Source: Pseudomonas hamedanensis (GTDB taxonomy: Bacteria; Pseudomonadota; Gammaproteobacteria; Pseudomonadales; Pseudomonadaceae). From it: a DNA stretch of 64,000 bases. Of the stretch, positions 28,984 to 36,293 are shown piece after piece; position 1 is the stretch's first letter; the number at the start of each line of letters is the position of its first letter. The position numbers were made by a program, and so were the translations under genes. The notes beneath the pieces were generated by a model. It had not been told where the DNA came from. It saw only the letters and a list, made by a program, of their open reading frames with translations, and did no database searches. Location: assembly GCF_014268595.2 (NCBI RefSeq), contig NZ_CP077091.1, positions 2,564,501 to 2,628,500 of the forward strand, given 5' to 3'.

Positions 28984-30330
28984 TCAGGTGGCATCTGCAT
29001 GTCTGACCATGCCCTTCACTAACACCGCCGCCGTCGCCAAACCGGCCGGGATCACCAAAGCCGTCAGCACCTGCTCGAAATCCCAGCCCAGACCCAACAG
29101 GGTCGCGCCCATCCACGCCCCGAGAATCGCGCCGAAGCGGCCAATCCCGAGCATCCACGACACCCCGGTCGCCCGCCCCTGGGTCGGATAAAACCGCGCC
29201 GCCAGCGACGGCATCGCCGATTGCGCACCGTTGACGCACATGCCCGCCACCAGCACCAGGGTCGCCAACAGCGTAATGTTGCCCAGGCTCTGCCCCACTG
29301 CGTAGGCAAACACCCCGGCCAGCAGGTAGAAAATGCCGATGACCTTGTGCGGATTGAAGCGATCCATTGCCCAGCCCACCGCGACCGCGCTCAATACGCC
29401 ACCGAACTGAAACAGTGCTCCGATGAACGCGGACTGTTCCATGCTGGCGCCACTGTCGCGCATCAGCGTAGGCAGCCAACTGGTCAGCAGGTACACGATC
29501 ACCAGGCCCATGAAATAGGTCAGCCACAACAGCAGGGTGCCGGCGCTGTAAGTACCGGAGAAGATCACCGCGAAGACGTTGCGCGCCTTCACGGTTTGCT
29601 GTTCCGGCACGCTGAAACTGGAGGCTTGGGCGACCACAAGCGGATCAATGGGCGCCAGGGTCTTGCGCACTTTATCGGTGCCGCGGTTGCGCACGACCAG
29701 ATAGCGCGCCGACTCCGGCAGCCAGAACAGCAGCACCACTGCGAGCATCAGTGGCAGCACCCCGCCGATCAGTAACAGGCTGTGCCAGCCGAACGCTGGA
29801 ATCAGCTTCGCCGAGATGAACCCGCCGCCGGCCATGCCCAGGTTGAAGCCGCAGAACATGCTGGTCACCAGCAGGGATTTCTTGCGCTCCGGGGTGTATT
29901 CCGACAACAGCGTTGTTGCGTTGGGCATCCCCGCTCCGAGGCCAAGGCCGGTCAGAAAGCGCAGCACCAGTAATTGTTCGACGTTGGTGCTGTACGCCGA
30001 CGCCAGGCTGAAGGCGCCGAACAGCACCACCGCGCCGACGAGCACCACTTTGCGCCCGAAGCGGTCAGCCAGCGGGCCGGAACCGAGAGCACCGAAGACC
30101 ATGCCGATCAGCGCGGCACTCATCACCGGTCCCAAACTGGCACGGTCAATGCCCCAGTCCTGCGACAGCGCCGGGGCAATAAAGCCCATCGCCGCGGTAT
30201 CGAGTCCATCGAGAAACACAATCAGAAAACACAGGATCACCACCCGCCACTGATAGCGCGAGATCGGTTGGGCGTTGATAAAGGTCTGCACATCGAGGCA
30301 GTTACCCACAGCGGACTGAGGCTGGTTCAT
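28984..30330 (-). CDS. pcaK: 4-hydroxybenzoate/protocatechuate permease PcaK
   Basis: A 448-residue MFS aromatic acid:H+ symporter. Helix 1 FLDGLDTAAMGFIAPALSQD carries the Asp-Gly-Asp signature, and the loop 2-3 motif is GSGPLADRFGRK. PcaK imports 4-hydroxybenzoate and protocatechuate and also acts in chemotaxis in P. putida. The start MNQPQSAVGN is preferred over an upstream TTG; GTGGA is nine bases upstream. A PcaR-type operator lies about 255 bp upstream, next to the pcaR stop. Confidence 0.93.
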   Translation of the reverse strand: MNQPQSAVGNCLDVQTFINAQPISRYQWRVVILCFLIVFLDGLDTAAMGFIAPALSQDWGIDRASLGPVMSAALIGMVFGALGSGPLADRFGRKVVLVGAVVLFGAFSLASAYSTNVEQLLVLRFLTGLGLGAGMPNATTLLSEYTPERKKSLLVTSMFCGFNLGMAGGGFISAKLIPAFGWHSLLLIGGVLPLMLAVVLLFWLPESARYLVVRNRGTDKVRKTLAPIDPLVVAQASSFSVPEQQTVKARNVFAVIFSGTYSAGTLLLWLTYFMGLVIVYLLTSWLPTLMRDSGASMEQSAFIGALFQFGGVLSAVAVGWAMDRFNPHKVIGIFYLLAGVFAYAVGQSLGNITLLATLVLVAGMCVNGAQSAMPSLAARFYPTQGRATGVSWMLGIGRFGAILGAWMGATLLGLGWDFEQVLTALVIPAGLATAAVLVKGMVRHADAT

Positions 30331-30579
30331 TATTTTTATTCCACGCAAAAACGCAGTCGAACGGCGGCCGGCCGAAGCCCGGCACGGTCACAAGAATAGA
30401 AGGTTGCGGTCAGACGTTGCGCTGTAGCCGGCAACAGGGCGCAGAGCGGAGACAGTCGGGGGAAATGCGCATGGGGGTGCCTCTTGTCATTATTATCGGG
30501 GTCGGCAGTCCGGGCTGACACGGGCGGTCAACGCCGGATGACGCTGCCGCGACATTAATGATCCGAGGGTTTTAGCGTC

Positions 30580-30614
30580 AATTCGATAAACGCAACACTG
30601 TGCGTTTATCGAAC
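30580..30614. promoter_or_regulatory. PcaR-type operator upstream of pcaK
   Basis: A perfect inverted repeat, TTCGATAAACGCA (30582-30594) and TGCGTTTATCGAA (30601-30613), with spacer ACACTG and half-site centres 19 bp apart. It sits 9 bp past the pcaR stop. No T run follows on either strand, so it is an operator and not a terminator. Confidence 0.82.
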
Positions 30615-30621
30615 AGCTTCA

Positions 30622-31464
30622 TCAGGCGAACAACTGCGCGCTGAGGTCGCGGCTGGCGCTCAACAGGCCCGGCAGGAAGCGCTGCTCCAGTTCGGTACGA
30701 CTGACCCGGCCGGCATGGGTACTGACGTTGAGCGCCGCGACCACTTGCCCCGAGGCATCGTAGACCGGCACGGCAATCGAGCGCAGGCCCTGCTCCAGCT
30801 CCTGATCGACGATGCACCAGCCTTGCTGCCGCACTTGCTGCAGGCATTCGAGCAAGGCATCGGGGGTATGAATCGTGCGGCTGGTCTTGGCGACGAGTTC
30901 AGCGTGCTCAAGGTATTCACCGAGCGAAGTATCGTCCAGCGCCGCCAGCAGGATCCGCCCCATCGACGTGCAATAGGCCGGCAGGCGTCCGCCCACCGAC
31001 AGGTCCACCGAAATCAGACGCTGGGTGGTCGCCGAACGGGCGATATAGAGAATGTCGTCGCCCTCAAGCGTGGCCATGTTGCAGGCTTCGTGCAGTTGCT
31101 CGCTCATGCGGTCGAGGTAGGGCTGGGCGGACACCGCCAGCGGCGTCGACGACAGATATGCGTGGCCGAGGGTCAGCACCTTGGGCAGCAATGAATAGGT
31201 GCGACCGTCGGTGGTGGCGTAACCGAGCTTGATCAGCGTGTGCAGGCAACGGCGCACGGCGGCGCGGGGAATTTCCGTGCGATGGCTGATCTGCGCGATG
31301 GTCAAGTGACGCTTGCGCTCCTGAAACGCCTGAACAACCGCAAGTCCCCGTGCCAGCGACGTCATGAAATCAGGATCGCCGGTCAGGGCCTGAATGCGTT
31401 TGGCCGGCGAGGCCACAATCGGCGGCGCCACGGAGGTGAAGGAGTTGCGCATTTGATCGTTCAT
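30622..31464 (-). CDS. pcaR: IclR-family regulator PcaR
   Basis: A 280-residue IclR-family activator of the beta-ketoadipate regulon. The N-terminal winged HTH includes TIAQISHRTEIPRAAVRRCL (around residues 55-74), and the effector domain has GGRLPAYCTSMGRILLAAL and DQELEQGLRSIAVPVYD. With beta-ketoadipate bound it activates pcaIJ, pcaF and pcaK in P. putida. Divergent half-sites about 85-115 bp upstream suggest autoregulation. Confidence 0.93.
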   Translation of the reverse strand: MNDQMRNSFTSVAPPIVASPAKRIQALTGDPDFMTSLARGLAVVQAFQERKRHLTIAQISHRTEIPRAAVRRCLHTLIKLGYATTDGRTYSLLPKVLTLGHAYLSSTPLAVSAQPYLDRMSEQLHEACNMATLEGDDILYIARSATTQRLISVDLSVGGRLPAYCTSMGRILLAALDDTSLGEYLEHAELVAKTSRTIHTPDALLECLQQVRQQGWCIVDQELEQGLRSIAVPVYDASGQVVAALNVSTHAGRVSRTELEQRFLPGLLSASRDLSAQLFA

Positions 31465-31547
31465 TTCGTGTCCCTATACCCGGCGCGGATCAATGGCCAT
31501 ACAAACGGCTCACAGACCGATGCGCAAGCCTTGAGCCGCCAACATTG

Positions 31548-31580
31548 GGCGATTATCGAACCGCCGACCGATAATCGCAA
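31548..31580. promoter_or_regulatory. PcaR-type operator upstream of pcaR
   Basis: GCGATTATCG (31549-31558) and CGATAATCGC (31569-31578) form a perfect 10-bp inverted repeat, again with centres 19 bp apart. The half-site orientation is opposite to that at pcaI and pcaK, which fits an autoregulatory rather than activating site (inference). Confidence 0.72.
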
Positions 31581-31782
31581 TCGCCCGTAGCGGGCCCAAG
31601 CCGCCGATCAGGACGCTTGTGTAACTTCAATGAGAAAACGGATGCTGGACTTAGTTGCTCGACTAAATGGCGCCAAAAACTGATCGCTGTCCTCTAACAG
31701 TTTGTTAGCGTTTCAACTCGCCGTAAAACTTGCGAGTAACAAAACAATCACACATCCAGAACCGTTTTTAACTTGGCAAAGA

Positions 31783-31810
31783 TAGTCATTCCTGAATCGG
31801 CCGCTATAAT
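31783..31810 (+). promoter_or_regulatory. Candidate sigma-70 promoter of a structured leader
   Basis: TAGTCA (31783-31788) and a perfect TATAAT (31805-31810) are separated by 16 bp. Hairpin-forming sequence begins within a few bases of the expected start site. Confidence 0.6.
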
Positions 31811-32113
31811 GCACCTCAGTGCAACCTCGCCTTACTGTGCGGTTGCCACCCGCTGAGGCGATCTCAATCGCCGTCGGCCCCGGCCAGCGCCTGGCACTCT
31901 TGATCCTTCACAACGCCAACGCTCGCCGAAACAGGAAGCTGATGCTGCGTCAGTTTTAATCTGGTGTCGTAGCCGCCTGTAACACGGAAGTCTTGATCGC
32001 CCCGCCGATTGCCCCAATGCCTGTTCAGGTGTCGGGAGTTCGTCGAGGCCGCTCAATCAATTCGTTGCAGCGCGTATCACCGGACATTTATCCCAACTCA
32101 TACAGGTAGCACT
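31811..32113 (+). ncRNA. Candidate structured 5' leader or small RNA
   Basis: About 300 bp of non-coding sequence lies between the promoter and the small gene at 32114. Visible pairings are CCTCAG (31814-31819) with CTGAGG (31853-31858) around TGCAACC/GGTTGC, then GGCGAT-CTCA-ATCGCC (31857-31872), then GCCAG-CGC-CTGGC (31883-31895). The first and second share two bases. No terminator is evident before 32114, so a leader is more likely than a free RNA. I do not recognise a known family. Confidence 0.4.
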
Positions 32114-32314
32114 GTGACGAAAGACGAACTGCGCGCGGAACTTGAGCGCCAGGAACAACGTTACAAGGAAGTTTACGGCGGGGAAGTCACCACCTACGCC
32201 GCTCAGCCCGAACCGGAACGCAAGGCCTGGCGTAAACGCCCCACCGTTCAGGATCAGGTCTTCAAGCAGGAAATCGAAAAGATCGAAAAGGAACTCAAAG
32301 CCGAAGAGCCTTGA
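32114..32314 (+). CDS. Small charged conserved-type protein, unknown function
   Basis: A 66-residue soluble, highly charged protein starting with GTG ([20 protein letters not shown]). It is predicted mostly helical, with an N-terminal Glu/Arg-rich helix, a central Pro-containing linker ([15 protein letters not shown]) and a C-terminal Lys/Glu helix ending KELKAEEP. No signal peptide or membrane segment. I recall similar small hypotheticals in Pseudomonas but no function. It follows the long structured leader, and the ribosome site is weak (CAGG about 8 bases upstream). Confidence 0.6.
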   Translation: MTKDELRAELERQEQRYKEVYGGEVTTYAAQPEPERKAWRKRPTVQDQVFKQEIEKIEKELKAEEP

Positions 32315-32686
32315 AGCAGGTTTTTGCATCTTTCGAAGGTTGGCGTCCACACCCGCTACAAGCGCGGTGCAACGACGATGCCTTGCGCGCCCGCTACCCG
32401 CGGGCAGCGGCAATCTCTGCACAGCGCAGACTGAAAGCGACCGTCCTACAGGTTTCAGAGATATTTCAGACAAGCGTTTGAGGGGTCAGCGCACCTGAAA
32501 AAACCTCATAAAAAACATTTTTTCTCTTTGCTATCAATTAGTTAGAAAACCATGCAGCGCCCTTGGCTTTAACGCCCTGCAACAAATTAAATTGAAGAAG
32601 AGTGTGACCGATGAGCAGACAGGGCATCGATTTCCACTCTTTTCTGGCATAATCGCGCCCCCTTACGACCGGGTCAGAAAACCTTC
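32315..32686 (+). other. Intergenic region before pit
   Basis: About 370 bp without a supportable gene; the second half (from about 32500) is AT-rich. GGCATAATCG near 32646-32655 resembles a -10 element for pit but lacks a clear -35. No Pho box was evident by eye. Confidence 0.45.
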
Positions 32687-34162
32687 ATGATCGATTTATT
32701 CAGCGGACTGGATGCTTGGGTGCTTGTGAGCCTCTTGCTCGCCCTGACGTTTGTCCTCGCCTTCGAGTTCATCAATGGATTTCATGACACCGCTAACGCG
32801 GTAGCCACTGTTATCTACACCAAAGCCATGCCGCCGCACCTGGCGGTGTTCTTTTCCGGTGTGTTCAATTTCCTCGGCGTTCTGCTGGGCGGCGTGGGCG
32901 TGGCGTATGCCATCGTCCACCTGCTGCCGGTTGAGCTGCTGATCAATGTGAACACCGGCCATGGCCTGGCGATGGTGTTCTCGTTGCTCGCCGCGGCAAT
33001 CGCCTGGAACCTTGGCACCTGGTACTTCGGTATCCCGGCTTCCAGCTCGCACACACTGATCGGCTCGATCCTCGGTGTCGGCCTGGCCAACGCCCTGATC
33101 AACGACATCCCGCTGGCCGACGGTGTGAACTGGCGCAAGGCAATGGATATCGGCGCCTCGCTAGTGTTCTCGCCAATGGCCGGCTTCCTGATTGCCGCGC
33201 TGGTGCTGATCGGCCTGAAGTGGTGGCGCCCGCTGTCGAAGATGCACAAGACGCCGGAACAGCGCCGCAAGATCGACGACAAAAAGCACCCGCCGTTCTG
33301 GAACCGCCTGGTCCTGGTCATCTCAGCGATGGCCGTGAGCTTCGTGCACGGTTCCAACGATGGTCAGAAAGGTATCGGCCTGATCATGCTGGTGCTGATC
33401 GGTATCGTGCCGGCGCAGTTCGTTCTCGACCTGAACAGCACTACCTACCAGATCGAACGCACCCGCGACGCGACCCTGCACCTGAGCCAGTTCTACCAGC
33501 GCAACGCCGATTCGCTGGGCGAGTTCCTGGCCCTGGGCAAGAGCGTGGAAGGCGACCTGCCGGAGAAATTCCGCTGCAATCCGCAGCAGACCGAACCGAC
33601 CATTTCCGCCCTGCTGCACACCCTTAAAGGCGTAGCGGACTACCATTCGCTGTCGTCGGAAAGCCGCATCGAAGTGCGTCGCTACCTGCTCTGCCTGGAC
33701 GACACGGCGAAGAAAGTCGGCAAGTTGCCTGGCCTGGAAGCCCGTGAAAAGGCTGACCTGGACAAGCTGCGCAAAGACCTGACCACCACCACCGAATACG
33801 CACCGTTCTGGGTGATTCTGGCGGTCGCCCTGGCACTGGGCCTGGGTACCATGGTTGGCTGGAAGCGCGTGGTGCTGACGATCGGCGAGAAGATCGGCAA
33901 GCAGGGCATGACCTATTCACAGGGCATGTCGGCGCAGATCACCACCGCCAGTTTGATTGGCATGGCCAATATTTTCAGCCTGCCGGTTTCGACCACTCAC
34001 GTGTTGTCTTCGGGTGTGGCCGGGACCATGGTTGCCAATAAGAGCGGCCTGCAAGGTGGTACGGTGAAGACTATTCTGCTGGCTTGGGTGTTGACCCTGC
34101 CGGCGACTGTGGCGCTGTCGGCTGGGTTGTTCTGGCTGGCTTCGAAGGCTTTGGGTAGTTGA
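32687..34162 (+). CDS. pit: Inorganic phosphate transporter, Pit family
   Basis: A 491-residue low-affinity phosphate (metal-phosphate):H+ symporter. The paired Pit signatures are present: FEFINGFHDTANAVATVIYT (residues 26-45) and VSFVHGSNDGQKGIG (about 220-234), each with the GxHDxxN/GxNDxQ core. A hydrophilic region of about 120 residues in the middle separates two membrane halves, and the final part TTASLIGMANIFSLPVSTTHV repeats the fold. Followed by a terminator. Confidence 0.94.
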   Translation: MIDLFSGLDAWVLVSLLLALTFVLAFEFINGFHDTANAVATVIYTKAMPPHLAVFFSGVFNFLGVLLGGVGVAYAIVHLLPVELLINVNTGHGLAMVFSLLAAAIAWNLGTWYFGIPASSSHTLIGSILGVGLANALINDIPLADGVNWRKAMDIGASLVFSPMAGFLIAALVLIGLKWWRPLSKMHKTPEQRRKIDDKKHPPFWNRLVLVISAMAVSFVHGSNDGQKGIGLIMLVLIGIVPAQFVLDLNSTTYQIERTRDATLHLSQFYQRNADSLGEFLALGKSVEGDLPEKFRCNPQQTEPTISALLHTLKGVADYHSLSSESRIEVRRYLLCLDDTAKKVGKLPGLEAREKADLDKLRKDLTTTTEYAPFWVILAVALALGLGTMVGWKRVVLTIGEKIGKQGMTYSQGMSAQITTASLIGMANIFSLPVSTTHVLSSGVAGTMVANKSGLQGGTVKTILLAWVLTLPATVALSAGLFWLASKALGS

Positions 34163-34180
34163 TCTATTGCTGTTGAATGG

Positions 34181-34216
34181 AAAAGGCGTGATTCGTGAGG
34201 ATCACGCCTTTTTTGT
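34181..34216 (+). terminator. Terminator after pit
   Basis: Stem AAAAGGCGTGAT / ATCACGCCTTTT with an 8-base loop and a run of T. Confidence 0.92.
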
Positions 34217-34273
34217 TATTGGGGATTGAGATTGGAATTGTGGGCATATCCGTTGCTGCGGTAACGGCTTCTT

Positions 34274-34500
34274 ATGGTTTCGCTCTTACAGCGAGTCACC
34301 TTTTCCAAACGCCGAAAAGGTAACCCAAAAGGCTTTGCCCCGGCGTACGGCCCGCTCGCTGGGGCTCGGGGTTCCTTCGTTACGGGATCAATCCGGGCGC
34401 AGCGTCTCCGGTTGGCTTCGCTGCACCTCCTCCCGCTGTGTACGACTGCGTCGTACGGTCGCTGCGCTCCCACGCCCGGATCGATCCCGTAACGAAGCCT
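34274..34500 (+). repeat. Left arm of a long imperfect inverted repeat
   Basis: About 225 bp starting GGTTTCGCTCTTACAGCGAG and including CTTCGCTGCACCTCC and CGGTCGCTGCGCTCCCACGC. It reappears inverted at 34850-35065 with roughly 80-85% identity by eye. It contains its own short palindromes, such as GTACGACTGCGTCGTAC. Open frames here translate to nearly the same peptide in both arms but have no ribosome sites. Confidence 0.75.
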
Positions 34501-34533
34501 GCCGATGGGGCTAAAGGTCAAAAGCCAGAGCAA

Positions 34534-34567
34534 AAGCAGAAGCAGAAGCAGAAGCAGAAGCAGAAGC
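34534..34567 (+). repeat. AAGCAG hexanucleotide tandem repeat
   Basis: Five perfect AAGCAG units plus a partial sixth, followed by the palindromic GATCAAAAGATC segment. It may vary in copy number between strains. Confidence 0.85.
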
Positions 34568-34650
34568 CAGATCAAAAGATCGCAGCCTTCGGCAGCTCCT
34601 ACAATTGGGTCGTGTGTATCTGATAGAAATTGGTCGGCCACCAGGCCGCC

Positions 34651-34745
34651 ATCGCGAGCAGGCTCACTCCTACAGTTGAATCGAGTACATCAGCGAGAAC
34701 AGGTCGGCTGTCAGGCCGCCTTCGCGAGCAGGCTCGCTCCCACAG
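34651..34745 (+). repeat. Two direct REP half-elements
   Basis: ATCGCGAGCAGGCTCACTCC at 34651 and TTCGCGAGCAGGCTCGCTCC at 34721 point the same way, each preceded by a similar GGTCGG(C/-)..CAGGCCGCC stretch. This is a tandem direct arrangement, unlike the inverted doublets elsewhere. Confidence 0.78.
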
Positions 34746-34849
34746 AAAAACAAAGCAGCGCAGCTGCCCGCGGCGAAGCCGCCCCACTCAACAATGAGCG
34801 TTAGCTCGAGTGCTTTTGATCCACGGGCGACTTCGGAAGGCTGAGTGGA

Positions 34850-35065
34850 GGGATTGATCCGGGCGTGGGAGCGCAGCGACCGTCTGGCGCAGCCAGACAC
34901 AGCGGAAGGAGGTGCAGCGAAGCAAACCGGAGCCGCTGCGCCCGGATCGATCCCGCAGCGAAGGAACCCGAGCCTGCGAGGGCCGAACGCAGGAGCAAGC
35001 CTTTTTGGGTACTTTTTCGGCGTCTGGAAAAAGTGCCTCGCCGTAAGGGCGAAACCGCCAGCCGC
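34850..35065 (-). repeat. Right arm of the long imperfect inverted repeat
   Basis: Reverse-complement copy of 34274-34500. On the minus strand it reads GGTTTCGCCCTTACGGCGAG, CTTCGCTGCACCTCC and CGGTCGCTGCGCTCCCACGC. The inner palindrome differs (GTCTGGCTGCGCCAGAC in place of GTACGACTGCGTCGTAC), keeping pairing while changing bases, which suggests a structural constraint. Confidence 0.75.
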
Positions 35066-35196
35066 AGCACCGCAAAAACGGATATTCACCCAAAACCCCA
35101 AAAGCCTGGTCGGCCCAAAGGCCGCCACGGCCCCAAAAAAAAGGGGCAACCGAAGTCGCCCCAAAATGCCTTGCGTGCTCATCAATCCAGAAGAAA

Positions 35197-35310
35197 TCAC
35201 TTGCGCCGCTTATGCGCATCCTTCCAGATAAAAAATCCAAACCCTGCAAAAAACAGAACCATGAGGCCTACAGTCAAAACCCCGGCAAACACCACGTTAT
35301 CGAAAAACAT
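35197..35310 (-). CDS. ccoM: CcoM-like small subunit of cbb3 cytochrome oxidase
   Basis: A 37-residue single-helix membrane protein: MFFDNVVFAGVLTVGLMVLF, then FAGFGFFIWKDAHKRRK. It matches my memory of CcoM from P. stutzeri, an assembly/stability subunit of the cbb3-type oxidase, in its MFFDNVV start, glycine pattern and FIWKD-basic tail. The ribosome site AGGAGG lies about eight bases before the ATG. An ANR/FNR-type site about 70 bp upstream agrees with oxygen-controlled respiration. It is not adjacent to cco genes in this window. Too short to be caught by a standard ORF cutoff. Confidence 0.8.
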   Translation of the reverse strand: MFFDNVVFAGVLTVGLMVLFFAGFGFFIWKDAHKRRK

Positions 35311-35349
35311 GACTGGCCTCCTGGCCCCTGCTTTGCTGCGATGGGGCCA

Positions 35350-35389
35350 AGTTAGCAAACACACAGGCGCACACATTGACCGGGATCAA
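35350..35389 (-). promoter_or_regulatory. ANR/FNR-type site and promoter of ccoM
   Basis: TTGACCGGGATCAA at 35376-35389 differs from the ANR/FNR consensus TTGATNNNNATCAA at one position (minus strand TTGATCCCGGTCAA). A minus-strand TAACTT at 35350-35355 would be a -10. The site centre then falls about 41 bp before the start point, the class II activator position. Confidence 0.7.
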
Positions 35390-35454
35390 TATCCGCAACG
35401 AAGGGAACAAAGGAGGGGAAATAACTGACCTGCATCAACGAATGCAGCGGGAGA

Positions 35455-35679
35455 TCAACGCTTTTTCGGCTTGTTCTTCGACTTTTTTTTGCTTTTTCCC
35501 AACGGCATAGCCTGCTCGAAGGCGTTGCGCACTTCGTTCAAGCGTTTCTCGTTGAGGTCATGCACACGCTTGGCGCGTTCAGTGCTGAGGTCGATCAGTT
35601 TGTCGTCTTGGCTCATGGCGTCCGGCACATCGCGAAAGAGATCAGAGCTGCCGATCAGCGGCAGAGTTGCGCCAATCAT
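35455..35679 (-). CDS. Small basic-tailed protein, unknown function
   Basis: A 74-residue protein (or 53 residues if it starts at the internal Met of MSQDDKLIDLSTERAKRVHD). The core is a single amphipathic helix rich in Glu, Arg and Asn (ERAKRVHDLNEKRLNEVRNA), and the C-terminus is a Lys stretch (GKSKKKSKNKPKKR), suggesting nucleic-acid or ribosome contact (inference). TGAGG five bases before the first ATG favours the longer form. Similar small hypotheticals exist in Pseudomonas; no function is known to me. Confidence 0.6.
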   Translation of the reverse strand: MIGATLPLIGSSDLFRDVPDAMSQDDKLIDLSTERAKRVHDLNEKRLNEVRNAFEQAMPLGKSKKKSKNKPKKR

Positions 35680-35711
35680 GCCGCCTCACGCGCCCGCTGA
35701 CCAGCCGCAGC

Positions 35712-36053
35712 TCAAATCTCGATATCGACCCACAACCCCTGACGTGGCTGATCTTCCATCAGCGGCACCACCGGCACGGTGTTGTCAGCGTTCAACTCGG
35801 TGCCGGGCACGGCCAGGTGTTCTTCGGGGTCTTCATCCGCCTCACGACGACGGCGATCACGCTCCTGCTGGCGGCGCTGTTCCTCGCGCAGCAACAGCCC
35901 ATCCTCTTCGGGATCGCGCTTTTGCAGATCGATCGTGCTTTCATTGGAGCTCTCCTGCACCGGCACCACTGGCGGGATGTCCGGCCGCTGGCGGATCGGA
36001 TCCTGCTGGGAGGTGATCGGCACAGCGCTCAAGGGCAGCATCGGTGGCAACAT
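35712..36053 (-). CDS. Hydrophilic Pro/Glu-rich protein, unknown function
   Basis: A 113-residue protein starting MLPPMLPLSAVPITSQQ with AGGAGA nine bases upstream. It is low in hydrophobics and probably partly disordered: a Pro-rich N-terminus, a charged central helix (LLLREEQRRQQERDRRRREA) and a C-terminal PVVPLMEDQPRQGLWVDIEI. Homologues in Pseudomonas are sometimes labelled aspartate-semialdehyde dehydrogenase, but nothing in this sequence supports that. The open frame upstream of this Met lacks a ribosome site. Confidence 0.65.
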   Translation of the reverse strand: MLPPMLPLSAVPITSQQDPIRQRPDIPPVVPVQESSNESTIDLQKRDPEEDGLLLREEQRRQQERDRRRREADEDPEEHLAVPGTELNADNTVPVVPLMEDQPRQGLWVDIEI

Positions 36054-36231
36054 ATAAAGGGTCTCCTGTGTGCAGGCTATCGGCTGGGGTGCAGGCGCCT
36101 TGAGCCGCCTGTCGCAAACTTGTGACCCGGTTGACACTGACTGGTGCCCTGCCGCTTTAAAAAAGCGACACATGACGCCTCGGTTTCAGCTTGCAGCTCG
36201 AAGCTAAAAGCTTGCCGCTGCTCCTATTCCT

Positions 36232-36261
36232 TTGGCCCTGAAGCCCGCATTCCGTTAAGAT
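36232..36261 (+). promoter_or_regulatory. Candidate sigma-70 promoter of rapA
   Basis: TTGGCC (36232-36237) and TAAGAT (36256-36261), spacing 18 bp, about 32 bp before the rapA start. Confidence 0.45.
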
Positions 36262-36293
36262 AGCCCGCTTTTTCAAGGTGGGAGTCAGGCAGC

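Noticed and set aside
30582..30613. Inverted repeat just after pcaR as a terminator
   Set aside because: No T run on either strand, and the arms match the PcaR half-sites seen at pcaI; an operator fits better.
34274..35070. Open frames in both arms of the long inverted repeat giving similar peptides
   Set aside because: No ribosome sites, and the peptide similarity follows directly from the DNA repeat. Treated as repeat, not genes.
35712..36053. Aspartate-semialdehyde dehydrogenase label sometimes used for this small protein
   Set aside because: The 113-residue product lacks any Rossmann motif or catalytic Cys and is far too short for that enzyme.
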